Assembly: GCA_964058845.1 (NCBI GenBank) | Contig: CAXKVR010000671.1 | Span: forward strand, 43,344 to 107,343 | Length of the DNA: 64,000 nucleotides | Source: Carex sylvatica | Taxonomy: Eukaryota > Streptophyta > Magnoliopsida > Poales > Cyperaceae | Direction: 5' to 3' | Part shown: positions 49,159 to 60,180 of the stretch, piece after piece | Layout of the letters: each line of letters opens with the position of its first letter | Numbering within the stretch: position 1 is the stretch's first letter | Notes under the pieces: generated by a model | The model's database searches: none | Told to the model about the DNA's origin: nothing | Seen by the model: only the letters and a program-made list of their open reading frames with translations | Made by a program: the position numbers and the translations under genes

Positions 49159-49578
49159 GAGGAGGGATACGCCTACGGACTTCACCTAAAAAAAAAAAAG
49201 GCACGAGGAGAGATTCAATTACATCTTTTTTTAATGACACCGAATTACACTCTTAATTTTTAAAATTTTTAAAGTTTAAATAGTCAATCCAAATCGTTCA
49301 ACATAATAAATATATTAAAATGTGGTTGCAGATCAAATTTTACATTTTTTTTATACTTTTTACTATTTATTAAGTATTTAACAAAATCGCTATATTTAGA
49401 CCATTGAATTTTTGTACCCATCTTAATAGTAAAAATATTAAAAAAAATATAAAATTTGATCTGCAAGCACATTTTAACATATCCATAATGTTGAACGGTT
49501 TGGATCGACTGTTTGGACTTTAAAAATATAGAATGTAATCCGGTGTCACCAAAAAAGGGTGTAATTGAATCCCTCCTC
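49159..49578. mobile_element. 420-bp foldback MITE with 9-bp target duplication
   Basis: Terminal GAGGAGGGAT/ATCCCTCCTC inverted repeats are flanked by perfect TATTAGTAT (49150-49158 and 49579-49587). The long arms pair around a centre near 49390. The matching site in block B (AATATTAGTACTTATAAAAATT near 20017) is empty. The left arm has a second GAGGAG start at 49205, so it carries a 46-bp extension. Its arm core (GATCHGCAAGCACATATT-like and TTACTATTTATTAAGTATTT) is shared with the elements at 32.6 and 60.2 kb. Confidence 0.88.
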
Positions 49579-51176
49579 TATTAGTATTTATAAAAATTCT
49601 AAAGAGAAGATTTAAATGTCTTCATTTTGTGTGCTACCATTATGTTTTCAATTTTAAAATGTTAATAACTTAAATTTTAAAACTCAAATATTAAAGTATA
49701 CCCGTTAGATTTGATCTTTATTATTTTCTCTATGCACATCTAAAAGACTACATCATTTTGACTTTGTTTTGATCGGTGACAAGAGCTTACAAAAATACAT
49801 TGTTATATAAATTATGAACTTTTCAGCTGATTTATTATTTTAAAAGCAAAACTAAAAAGTAATAAATTTTTTATGTGGATACAAAGAAAATAATATATAT
49901 CACATCTAGCAGTTTTATTTTGACATATAAATTTTAAAAAAAATGTTATTAAAAATTTAAAATATAGAGGCATGATGGTGGTGCAAGATATGAAGATATT
50001 TGAATCCTCCTCAATTATAAAATATAAAATATATAAAAGCTGTTAATTTTCAATTCATAGCATTGGCTTAACTACCTCTGATTAGGCTTTAAATCCACCC
50101 GTGTCTATCCCATCATAGACATATCCGGCATTCTCTCTGTCAACTTAGATTTGTACCACAAAAGATATTATTTAGTGGATTCTAGTTGTATTATTATACT
50201 ATTAGATGATCAGAACATGGGTTGTGAACTTGTGAGTTGTGATAGTGATTTGTGACGTTGTATTTTAGTTAATGTTTTCTTCGTGAGTCCCTATTTCCAA
50301 GTTCTATGATGTAACCCTACAACGAAACTAATCCGAAGTTAGCCTCAAATTTTATATGAATCAAATTGAAAGTAACCCTGAGTGGCATCGATAATTTTGT
50401 ATTGACTTCTGTTCTTTCAATTTATTTCATTAAAAATGTTGTCGCTGTACAAGTCAAAGTTATTTACTTGTATCAAATGCTCAACTACCTTGTTTTAACT
50501 TACAAATACAGCAACACCATTAGAATCCAGAATAAGTCTACAATACTGAACTGACTGATAAGAGCATTTTAAAAAGTCCTTTGTTCATTAACAAAAGTAA
50601 AATGAGTATATGGAAAGAAAAAAAAGAAAATGAAAAAGAAAGAAAAAAAGTAAAGTATGTCTTTTCTTGTCAAAAGAAAGAAAATGGTCTGTACTCTTTT
50701 CAACCATAACAGGGTGCGAACATTTTTTTTTTCAAAAAAGTGAGATTTTGAAAGTTAAAAAAAAAAAATACAATAAAGAAGAGAGATTTGGAGTTGACTT
50801 TGCATAATCTACAAATGGTGCCAAACATAGGAACAACAATTGCTAACAAGTCCTTTCGGCATGCAAAATGATTAGTCCTGATAAATTTAAAACTAAAAAA
50901 TAGAAGCAATCAAGCTAATTATTGATTAATTTATAGCCTATAGCTTTAAGGTTGTCCTTATCTTATTTTTGAGGCAGTTTTAAAATTATAAAATTAAAAG
51001 AAAACTCGGCATTGAAAAGGGGATGATGGGCCTAGTTTTACTTAAGGTGGTTAGCCATAACACAGAAATGAGATTTGGGCCTTATTATTTCCAAACAAAA
51101 AGGTACATACAGCAACTTGATTAGGTTCTGTTACTTTTGAAGCAAATTATCACAAAATTTGAGCAGATTTGTACAT

Positions 51177-52068
51177 GCCAAAAAGAAATTGCAACAATAC
51201 GTCATGCTGTTCTTCTATTTGATGTCAAATCAGACAAATATTAACATAGGAAGTCACAAAACAAGGTGACAAACACAGGACGTATGAACAGAAATATTTT
51301 CAGATTTAGAAAAGTACAACAATACAACAAAATAATTCTTCTGAGCTGTAGGAATATACGAGGTGAAAATTTCTTATGGTTAGAAAGTGTCACTATTAAT
51401 TTGCACATCAGCCACCAATAAAAATCTCCCCAATTTTATCATTCAGCAAATTATTGAGACCTAAAACATGTCTCACACTTAAATGAGAACAATGCTATCA
51501 AACTAGGCAATTGAAAGCATTTTGAGGCAACTATAAAATCTATGAAACCAATAAGATGCTCCAACACTGCAAAGACACAAAAACTGTGGTTAGATTATGA
51601 TTTTAACCACTTTAAAAAAAATAGAAATAAGGCTAATTTGAAACTTTTAGATGAACACTTTTTTGAGATGTGCACATGAGAGTGCACATACCTATCTCTA
51701 TAGCAAGCATTTGGTAATCCAAATTTCAACAAATTAAAATACCAGGGTAAAATATTGAAAGATAATAAGGCAACAAAGCAATGATTTGGCTACCACTATA
51801 AAATAGTGAAGACATCCAGCTTAGACTCTATGTTTTACTGTACCAGGTGATTTAGTTCAGCTTAGACTCTATGTTTTACTCTACTCCTACAGTACGATCC
51901 CTACCAACCAATTGATACTTGGTTAGTACTTTAGTTATGGTGTTAAATGAAATAATGGTGGTACCAAGTCAACTAATAGCTACAGAAAAATGCTTAGACC
52001 TGTACTGTAATTCTGTAAAGGAACAAAGCATTACAAAATCTTATTATAAGTTTTTATGTACCACGGAA
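51177..52068. other. No gene seen; 3' flank of the C2-domain gene
   Basis: Non-coding, moderately AT-rich. It contains a short direct repeat of CAGCTTAGACTCTATGTTTT (about 51818 and 51858). It may include the 3' UTR of the neighbouring minus-strand gene. Confidence 0.5.
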
Positions 52069-53238
52069 TCACCGCTTCGGGCTGCCATGGTGAGATTTTG
52101 GGCTGCCATGGCGAGACCGGGAGAAAACCGGTACGGGCAAAGTGAACTTCTCACCAGAGGGGGTTGTGTAAACCTTGCGCGGGACCCGCAATAGACAGGA
52201 CCCACAAAACATGACCCCACCCCCCTGTTGCTCTCTCTCCTCATAATCATCATCATCCTCTTCTTCTTCAACCGCTACTATTTGTTTCTCTCTCCTCTCT
52301 CCTCCACCTCCCTTTTCCTTCTCATCAATGGCTATGTTTGTTCGGTCTCGCAGGGCGGGGCGCCGCATCAGATCCCGGTAACCCACGGCTGGTCCATGCG
52401 TCAGAGCCTCAGCCACTGTCAGTGGGACCTTTTCAAGGAGTACAACACCTATGTTTAGTACTCCTGTAATCCTACCAGATGCCCGTCTGATTCCTATTTG
52501 TAAAATTAATTAATTTATGCTATAGTGAACTTATTAAAGAAAATTAGAACTAACAATGTCAGGGTTCAACAGATTAGCTCAACTAAGGGGTATCTAGGAA
52601 TGGAAGCCATATTGGAACTGAAGTTCTGTAATATAAAATTAGAGCATTAAATATATTTAATTGTGATAGAGAATTAAATTGAACCTGCATTATTGTATCA
52701 AGAAAACTCAAGATTAGACCTGCTTAATTGTTCAGTATAAATTACATTATCAATTATTACACAAAATGATGATCAAGCATTATTAAAGCTAAAAGCTCAA
52801 GATTTGGTTATAAGTCCCGGCTAACACAAAGATGAGCTCTTTCTACTGATTTCAGAAAGAAAAGTACAGATGCTATGTGTGATCATTACCTAAAGCAGCG
52901 AAAGAAGGCGAATTGGGGGCTTTAGAGAGAAGCCTCTCGCCTCCTACCAGAAACCTAACCGTGCCAACTAGTGAATCGTTGTTATACCAGCCACCGGTGC
53001 AGTAGATCTCGATACAGACAGCCGAGGAGGAATCTGGCAAGAGGAAGGAGGTCGGTACGCGAAATACGAACCTGTCGTTCCAGGTCGGGTCGGGCCCACT
53101 AGTACGGTCGATGCGAGTGCGGACCTTGTGCGCCGGGTCCACCCAGGTCATGGCGTAGGTCTGGATCCGATGAAGGCGAGGCGGGATCTTGAGACCCTGT
53201 GCCGAGATCAGGGTTATCTCGAGTAATTGTGTCTCCAT
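52069..53238 (-). CDS. Two-exon C2-domain protein
   Basis: Exon 1 (53238-52890) begins METQLLEITLISAQGLK and continues QTYAMTWVDP, VRTRIDRTSGPDPTWNDRF, VFRVP and DSLVGTVRFLVGG, the strand order of a plant C2 domain (Ca2+/phospholipid-binding or protein-interaction module, SRC2/BAP-like class). The exon ends TTAG|GTAATG. Exon 2 (52415-52069) starts after CTGACAG and joins in phase to give ...SFAAL-V-AEALTHGPAVGYRDLMRRPALRDRTNIAI. AVGYRDLM and the RRP...NIAI stretch recall the post-C2 segment of this family. The predicted protein is 231 aa. Exon 2 then has a glycine/acidic low-complexity stretch (EEEEDDDDYEE) and ends with the basic GSPKSHHGSPKR. The upstream in-frame Met at 53274 would add SSSLFSLSFLT and is judged less likely. 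The splice join is inferred from motif and phase. Both exons are less AT-rich than the surroundings. Confidence 0.78.
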
Positions 53239-53370
53239 TGTTAGAAAGGAGAGCGAGAATAGAGAAGAAGACAAGTGTCAGAGAACTGTGCTGAGGTCTA
53301 AGTAATTAAGAGATTAAGAGGAAACAAATAAAAATAATAAAGAGGTGATTATATATGGAAGGAGAAATAA

Positions 53371-53543
53371 ATCTGCTGTTATTCCCTGGGAATAACAGAA
53401 ACTTGTTATTCCTACCCAACCATTCAATTTTTTCTTTACACAAATCGTAATGAAGAAATATTTTCTTACACAAATCATAACAAATATCAACGGCTAGAAA
53501 CGCAATAACATGTTTCTGTTATTCCCAAGGAATAACGGCAGAT
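53371..53543. mobile_element. Tourist-type MITE in the 5' flank of the C2 gene
   Basis: About 40-bp terminal inverted repeats begin ATCTGCTGTTATTCC, and TAA target duplications (53368-53370, 53544-53546) are those of PIF/Harbinger elements. It lies about 130 bp upstream of the C2-gene start codon, so it falls in the promoter or 5' UTR. Confidence 0.85.
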
Positions 53544-53549
53544 TAATTC

Positions 53550-54480
53550 CGAAGGGAGGTTAACGTTAGGGGGCGTTGAAGCTTGATCGATCGGACGGCT
53601 GCGATTCTTTTTAAACAGAGTTTGCGCTTTAGTTCTGTCCGAGATTACATAGACAAGTGAAATATTTAGTTGACCACTGTGAGCAGTGAGAATGTGACAC
53701 ACTAATAAATGATGCAAGAGGCGAGGTTTTATGCTTGAAAGAAATGCTGAGAGCTGAATGAATGATTATACTAAATTAGTTACGACACAATTGTGTGCTT
53801 TGGGAAATTACCTTTCTAATAAAAAATGTAATTGTTTTTTGGATTTTGCAAAACTAGTTATAAAGAACGTTATTTATTAGAATATTTTTTTTATATAAAT
53901 ATAGTTTTGCATTTAGAAACTTTTTGAACACAGATAAATATTATTTTTAAAACAATAAAAATATAATAATGATAAACACAAAATTAACTGCACAATAATT
54001 AAACAATTGAACAGTGAAACACAAAAATTGAATAGTTTTAGGAATTATATTGAACCGTAAAACATACTAAAAACGTACTGTTTTAGAAGATAGAAGAATG
54101 ATACAATAGCCATTCAACAAAAAATAGACGAAAATATTAAATTGAACTGATAAAAATATAGATAATGTGCTACATCCAAAAAAATTTGATTTTTTTTATG
54201 ATGTATCAATTTGTGTAATCAAAATTCCCGCTCGTTGCTCTTTGTCCCTAATCACAGCAAAATCAGAGGCCCAATATTCAAGAAATAAAATCTAGTTAGT
54301 TCAGAAGGTTGAATTAGGCATCATTATAACAGGCCCAGTAATAATTTGTTTTAAAATGTGTATTTGGACCGTGTCAAAGGCTTTTTTAGCCCATATGATA
54401 ATATGTCACATTATTATAGCCCAATAACTTAACCTCTCATAAAGCCCACAACTAGCTGCTCTCATTTTAAGCAAGCAGTC
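53550..54480. other. No gene seen; upstream intergenic
   Basis: AT-rich non-coding sequence; open frames here are short and unrecognised. Confidence 0.5.
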
Positions 54481-54483
54481 CAT

Positions 54484-54648
54484 TGAACAAATCGGCGCGG
54501 TCCGATGGACGTGGTGTCAAATTCAGTCTAATTATTTAATCAGAGTAGTCTGATCCGCATTGTGTGGTTCAAATACGTATGAATTTTGATGCTGATTGAA
54601 CGGCTTCAACCGAGCATCAGACCGCCACCCACTCTGTTCATCGAAGCC
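54484..54648. mobile_element. Small MITE with TGAACA ends
   Basis: Left TGAACAAATCGGCGCGGTCC and right GGCGGTCTGATGC complement ending TGTTCA form an imperfect inverted repeat of about 30 bp. The piece is less AT-rich than its flanks. Target duplication not resolved. Confidence 0.5.
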
Positions 54649-54649
54649 C

Positions 54650-55262
54650 CATTAGCAATAAATTGTGAAAAATTAGAATAAAATATATTTTATATTCATT
54701 TATTGATTTGTTGATTTTATTATTCATGGTTGGTAGGATAGTTAGATTAGAACAAACTCGATTTTATCGTTGCTGCCTAGTTCATGCAACTTTAAACAAC
54801 CTTGACACTTTGTCAAAAGCTCAATTTCTGAAAAGGTGAAAATTCATTGCTAGCTAGTAGCATTTTTGCTGTTAGAACAGATTCAATATGTCATAATATA
54901 TATGACCAACTTGTTCCACATCAATATTGACAAAATAAGCAATGCCAGTTGCTATTAGAAAACTTGCATGTGTATATTTATAGTTATCCAAGTATGGCCA
55001 GACATTGTGTTCCACTTGGAATTGAATAATTAACTGAAATATTCAATCTCGATGCAGGTGTTGCTGGTAATTAATGATGTGCTTTGTAGTCTTGGATGAA
55101 ACCTAGACTAATTTGTCAGTCTGCTAGCATTTTCTTTTGAGAAGAAAAATAATAGCTCTTGTATAGATATATTTTTTATGTATATTTTTTTAAAGTATCT
55201 TTAAAAGTACTTTTTTTTAAAAAAAAAAAATTAGAAAATTAAGATAGTAGATGTATTCTTAT
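54650..55262. other. No gene seen
   Basis: AT-rich spacer. GGCCAGACATTGTGTTCCAC at about 54996 recurs once inside the first unit of the tandem array at about 55707. Confidence 0.5.
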
Positions 55263-55269
55263 TGTTTAT

Positions 55270-55420
55270 TTTTTTAGATAGAAAGATGGATGTTTAGCCT
55301 ACCAACTTCCATTTAATTATCTATAAAGAATCACTCATATGGATTTCGAACCTACGACCTCCCACACAGAAGGTGTTGTTTTTTGTCGCTAGGCCAAATG
55401 TTGGTTCTTCTATTCATATT
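55270..55420 (-). mobile_element. SINE-like remnant (tRNA-type promoter boxes)
   Basis: The minus strand reads TTGGCCTAGCGAC, then GGAGGTCGTAGGTTCGAA, the arrangement of A- and B-box motifs in plant SINE heads. The body beyond is short and AT-rich, and no poly(A) tail was seen. Confidence 0.45.
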
Positions 55421-55562
55421 GTTAAAAAACACATGTATTAAAAATTGAATAATTTAAAAGACAATTTAGTCTTTCATGAAAAAATTAAAATTTTAATACA
55501 AGAGTTTAATAGTTATAAGAATAACCAATAAAATTTTTAATTGGCTAAAATATATTACAAGT

Positions 55563-56402
55563 TATATCTAAATAATTTTAAACACATCTACAAGTTATAT
55601 TATAATTTCAAGATATTAACTATATGTAACGTAAAAGTTAGACATACCCTATAATTATCCTCAAAATTAAAAATCAACATTACGCATATTATCCCCTTTG
55701 AAAATGGCCAGACATTGTGTTCCACTTGGAACGAATTTGTTCTTTTCTTCTCTTGCAATGTTATAACTTAAAATTATAAAGTGTGGTAGAGGTGGATCTT
55801 GAGAGGCAAAATAAAAGGTGTAACTTTTGATTACTTGAGCATATCTACCTAAATTATTTTAAGCACATTTACAAGTTGTATTCTAATTTTTAAAATAATT
55901 AATTTTATGTAACTTAAAAGTTAGACATACACTAAACTCATCCTCAAAATTAAAAATCATCATTGACACATGTTATTCCCTTTTTTTCTACTTTGTCCCC
56001 ATCCTTTTAAGCACAAAAGTTTTTTTTTTCTTTTCTTTTCTTGCAAAGTTAAAACTTAGAATTATATAGCGCAGTAAAGGTGGATCTTGAGATGCAAAAT
56101 AAAATGTGCACCTTTTGTATACTTGAGCATACATACCTAAATAATTCTAAACACATTTACAAGTTATATTATAATTTTTAAGATATTAATTCTATGTAAC
56201 ATAAAAGTTAGATATACACAAAATTAAAAATCATCATTGCACATATTATCCCCTTTTTTATACTTTGTCCTTATCCTTTTAAGCACAAAAGAAAATTTTC
56301 TTTTCCTCACTTGCAAAGTTAAAACTTAGAATTATAAATTGTGGTAAAGGTGGATCTTGAGAGGCAAAATAAAAGGTGTATCTTTTGTTTACTTGAGCAT
56401 AT
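55563..56402. repeat. Three-copy tandem array of a 270-290-bp unit
   Basis: Units at about 55563-55842, 55843-56130 and 56131-56402 each contain AACACATCTACAAGTT or AGCACATTTACAAGTT, ACTTAAAAGTTAGACATAC, an ATTAAAAATCATCATT block, GTGGATCTTGAGAGGCAAAA and end TTACTTGAGCAT. The units differ by scattered substitutions and by a GGCCAGACATTGTGTTCC insert in unit 1. They contain no coding sequence. Confidence 0.88.
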
Positions 56403-57535
56403 CTAGCTTTTCAGACCATTTCAAGTGGTCGCTGAGTAGCTGTAAGTGGAAAAAAGCATCTGAGTTGCACTTGCACGCACAGCACAGAGAATAAATAAAA
56501 GCTTTGTCTGTCAAAAAAATGTAAAGAATAAAAAGCTTTTTATTCTCCAGAGAAACAGAAAACAAATAATATTTACAACTCTCCATCTGTTTGCTTTTTG
56601 AAAGATTCTATTTGGTGGCTTCGTGAATCCAACTTTATTTTATTTTTTCAAGTAACTACTAGGGAGCTGACACGTGTGGAAAAGCTAATTTTACATACTG
56701 TCTTCGCCTCAACCAGCACCTGTACCAGACAAGAAAATCAGGATTTAAAAAAAATCCAAGATCTCCTTGTTTCTAAAAACAGGAATTAGTTTTCTTGGGT
56801 GAATTCCTTCAATTCTATTTTTTGAAATTCAATATTAGATCGTACAAGGAAAGGGATCTTATAGCCACCCACGCGACCGCATAATACAATCGTAGAGACT
56901 TACAAAGACACAAAAAAAAAAAAAAATGCCGTCAAATTCATTTTTATTAATATTTCATTATTTAAATAAATGTCAAATTCAAATCCCTACTGATATATAA
57001 CTTACTCCCGGCCATAATTTTATCTTACTCTTTCTATTTACACCTCATTTGATAATTTAAGCATAAAATAAATAGTTTACTCCATCTCTCATGTCACATT
57101 CAAACGCTAGCTTCTTCTCATGGTATATTTCTACATGAATCCAAATGGTACCTTTTTTTAGTGCTGTCGATAAGTCGATAGTCATTTCCTGAATTGACTC
57201 AGCACTAGCAACCTCCAGCTGTAAATGATGTAATTAGTGTTTGAAATAAATTAAGCAGAGCAAATCTCATGTAATCATTAATAGAACCGTTAATGAAAGC
57301 TATGCAGTTGACATTTATAATCACATTCTCTTGCTACTTAATTAATTAAATCTTTGCGAATCTATTGGAGATCGGTTAAATTCAATACCATTTTTGCGTG
57401 AGGGTCTTCTCTCTTGTAATTTATATCATATTGTATAAGCACATTAATTACTTCATTATCAGCCGAAATTTTTATTTATTCCATATTCCAAAAAGAAATA
57501 AACCAAAACACTCTCATTTGGTCAGAAATCGAAAA
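56403..57535. other. No gene seen
   Basis: Mixed AT-rich sequence with low-complexity frames only. A ten-A tract lies near 56912. Confidence 0.5.
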
Positions 57536-57540
57536 TTATT

Positions 57541-57601
57541 CAGGCCACAGATTAGTTGTGCGGCCCCATTTTAGAAGGACTGCAGAGCCAATCGGCGGCC
57601 C
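57541..57601. mobile_element. Hairpin-forming transposon end related to 61106
   Basis: GGCCACAGATTAGTTGTGCGG and its imperfect complement (CTGCAGAGCCAATCGGCGG) fold on each other and match GGCCGCAGATTGGCTCTGCGG at 61107. It directly abuts the broken gene fragment. Confidence 0.5.
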
Positions 57602-58860
57602 AGGGGACCATCCCCGTGGGTAAGAACTGGTCAGTGGTGCACGCGCAGTACGTGGCCCTGACGGGTGATCCACTTTCTCGCATAGCTGAGCAGGATCTGG
57701 AGTTGGAGGGTTCTCCGATGTAAATATTATTTTCACAATTCAACTATTAATTATTGTCTATAATTTTAGCACTATGTGACTTTTTTGTAATTCATGCAGA
57801 CCTTATAGAGATTGGTATCATGATAACTGTGCGTACACAATATACTTGGAGTGGTGTATCGTCGACAATCCTCATAAGCAGGTACCAAGGCCAAGGGATC
57901 GGAGATGACGAGTACATGGCACCATCCCTGCCGTCGCACCGTTCGCATCCACGGTATGTTTAATTTCAAGCTGAAATTTATAATTATCAACTTATAATAT
58001 TTATATTTGTACAATATTTAGATATTGTCCCTTTGCAGGCGTTATATCTGGCTAAGAGTTGCGCGATAGTGACAACGATCCACGATGAGGGGCTGGAAGA
58101 GGCTTGGGAAAACCATTCTTAAGCACAACGTACCCGCAGTGTGCCAGTGCGGGTATAGGTCGCGCCTCGACCTTCTACTCAAATGTGCTGGTTTGGGCAG
58201 GGTTGATAAGATCGACGATATATCCAATGAGCCTGATATCTACGTCCCCTACGCTAGTGACGAGGAGATGTTTAGGCCCGTTCATGATGTTGAGACTGTG
58301 GGTCAGACATTCGACCGAGCTGGGGAGATATTGACCCATGCTTAGGATGCCCAGGTATAATTGTAATTAAAATACATAACTATCAATTTTATTTCATAAT
58401 TCATGATTAACTTATTTGTTTTTTTTTACTGCAGGCTGATGAGGCTATTTACCATAATGATGAGTTTACATTCAATATCTTAGTCGATTATGGCATAGTG
58501 GGAGATGGCATGTATTATCTGGGTTATGAGCCGACTCAGACAGTTTTGCCTGCTTATCAGCCATAATTTGTCCAGCCATGGCCATTCCCTCAGTTCCCTA
58601 TATCCTCCACACAACTCGATGATCCCATAGCTAGACATGCGTTGTATTACCCGGAGGTCGAGTCTAGACATGAGATACCTTTTGGTCCTGGAGTTCAGGG
58701 TGCATCTGAGACACCGGTTCAACCAGTTCAGCCAGAGGATGTCCATGCAGAGGACTCTAATTCAAAGGACTCTACAGACTCAACAGGTACCGATGAGACG
58801 CCACTCTCTAGGCGTGGACAGGGTATGCGTAAGAAGAAGGCGAGAAAGATATTTATGTTA
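57602..58860 (+). pseudogene. Broken multi-exon gene fragment of transposon-associated type
   Basis: GC content rises here and splice signals divide it into four likely exons: to 57719, 57800-57953, 58039-58354, and 58435-58860 (donors GTAAAT, GTATGT, GTATAA; acceptors TTCATGCAG, TTTGCAG, TTACTGCAG). Joined in phase, exons 1-3 read GKNWSVVHAQYVAL..., IPYRDWYHDNCAYTIYLEW and ALYLAKSCAIVTTIHDEGLEE, but stops follow DRR and ENHS. Another frame in exon 3 (LDLLLKCAGLGRVDKI) and the proline-rich exon 4 (FVQPWPFPQF, RRGQGMRKKKARK) are also open. The layout vaguely recalls plant mobile domain proteins of MULE-type elements, but I cannot confirm this. No N-terminal part is present. Confidence 0.45.
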
Positions 58861-58866
58861 TTTATA

Positions 58867-59237
58867 GCAATAATCTTTTTATTCTATTTGACTAATTTGC
58901 AAAATATATAATTATTAAATTTTATGATTTCTTTTATTTTAGAGTTATGTAGGTTCAAGATAATTGGAATTGCAATGTAGATTGCTTGAACCGAAGAAAT
59001 CATGAAGACATTTATCAAGAATTTAAATTGTAAAATTATAAACTTGGTAAAGTGTGTTTGATGTTGTTTCAACATGATACAAACGTTGGTAACATTTGTA
59101 AAACGTTATAACGATTTAACTTGTAAGAAAATGCTGTGAAACAACTTGGTCAAAGTCAAAGGAAGCTAAAACTCTAACTCAACGTTTTAAAACGTTGTAA
59201 TGTTTTAATTAAATTTCAAACTTCAAAAATTTCTGTT
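58867..59237. repeat. Inverted copy of the repeat at 1-514
   Basis: Directly follows the broken gene fragment and matches the reverse complement of 1-514 (63-codon antisense frame at 58884-59075, AACGTTATAACG motifs, end AATTTCAAACTTCAAAAATT). It probably represents the 3' part or terminal region of the same mobile element. Confidence 0.75.
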
Positions 59238-60180
59238 TTTGATCAAGTTTTCACAGAGTGAAATCATTGGTAATGTTTGAACTGAGCTCGCAGAAAAGAA
59301 TAACCCTAATTTAAATTTTGAACTAAATGTTGGTAACATTTTAAGCTAAAAAACTCTTTCTGGAGCTGTCTATTTATATAGGACTTTGGACCTTCTCCCT
59401 AAAGTATGACAGCCGATCTTAACTTTCTAAAAAGTAATTTTCTGTGAACTTGAGTTCCACCATTATTGATTGAGCTTAAAACTTTAATATCCCTCAAACA
59501 ATCTCAAACCCACTTTACTAATCTTGAGTTAGATTAGGTTAGAGTGAGATCTTGTTTCTCTTGAGAATCTAAACTTTGAGACTTCGTTCTCATCTTGAGT
59601 TGGCCGTGTGACTTACCGTTGGTTGTAAGGTCTCACTGTTTCACAAGTTGTAAACATTTCTCGTTAGGTATAGAAAGGAGCACCTAGAAGAAGTTACAAC
59701 GCCCCAGAGTCGTAGACTTTTGTTTTGCCGAACTCCATTATCACCCTGCGTGTTAAATTTCTCTAAACTCATCTATTTACTTTTAATTGTAATTATTTTT
59801 TAATTTTAAATAATTAGCGGTGCATTTAGCATAACAGTTTAGTCCTGACCCGTAGGATTTTATTTGTAGTTTGTTATATATGTTTTGTTAGATACTGATA
59901 CTTATTTACTTATTTGTTAGATACTGTGACTATTTTATTTGGTTGCTTTATTTTTTATTTTATTTGTTGTTCTATATGTATATTTTATTTGTTGTTCTGT
60001 CTGTCGTACACCATTGATACTTCAAACGAACAATGATACCTGAACGAACCACATTTCTTAAAAGACAATTGATATACATCCGTTATTTACGACAAACAAA
60101 AATTGAACGATATTTATACAAAATAACAAAATATAATAAAAAAATAACATAATACATAACTGTTTTATTTAATATATATA
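59238..60180. other. No gene seen; promoter- or LTR-like stretch
   Basis: 59360-59760 contains TATTTATATAGG followed by less AT-rich sequence. It could be a terminal region of the neighbouring element, but no matching second copy lies in the window. Confidence 0.35.

Larger units (their letters stand above)
24250..51176. repeat. Tandem segmental duplication, unit 2 (A'-X'-B')
   Basis: Direct-orientation repeat of the 4027-24003 unit: A' (about 24250-28260) and B' (42405-51176) match A and B, in the same order. X' (28.3-42.4 kb) is about twice as long as X and has no clear match to it. Unit 2 ends at about 51176, where identity to 24003 stops. Confidence 0.7.
42405..51176. repeat. Duplication block B' (paralogue of 15640-24003)
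   Basis: Colinear with block B apart from one-sided insertions: a LINE (43088-45606), a MITE (45612-45822), two poly(A)-ended retro-insertions (about 46135-46906 and 47424-48628) and a 420-bp MITE (49159-49578), all absent from B at the matching positions. Confidence 0.85.

Noticed and set aside
55563..56402. CRISPR-like array
   Set aside because: Units are 270-290 bp, contiguous, and diverged, without short repeats and unique spacers; this is a eukaryotic tandem repeat.
59340..59760. Solo LTR of a retrotransposon
   Set aside because: A TATA-like motif is present, but there is no second LTR, no clear TG...CA ends and no target duplication, so the call is not supported.
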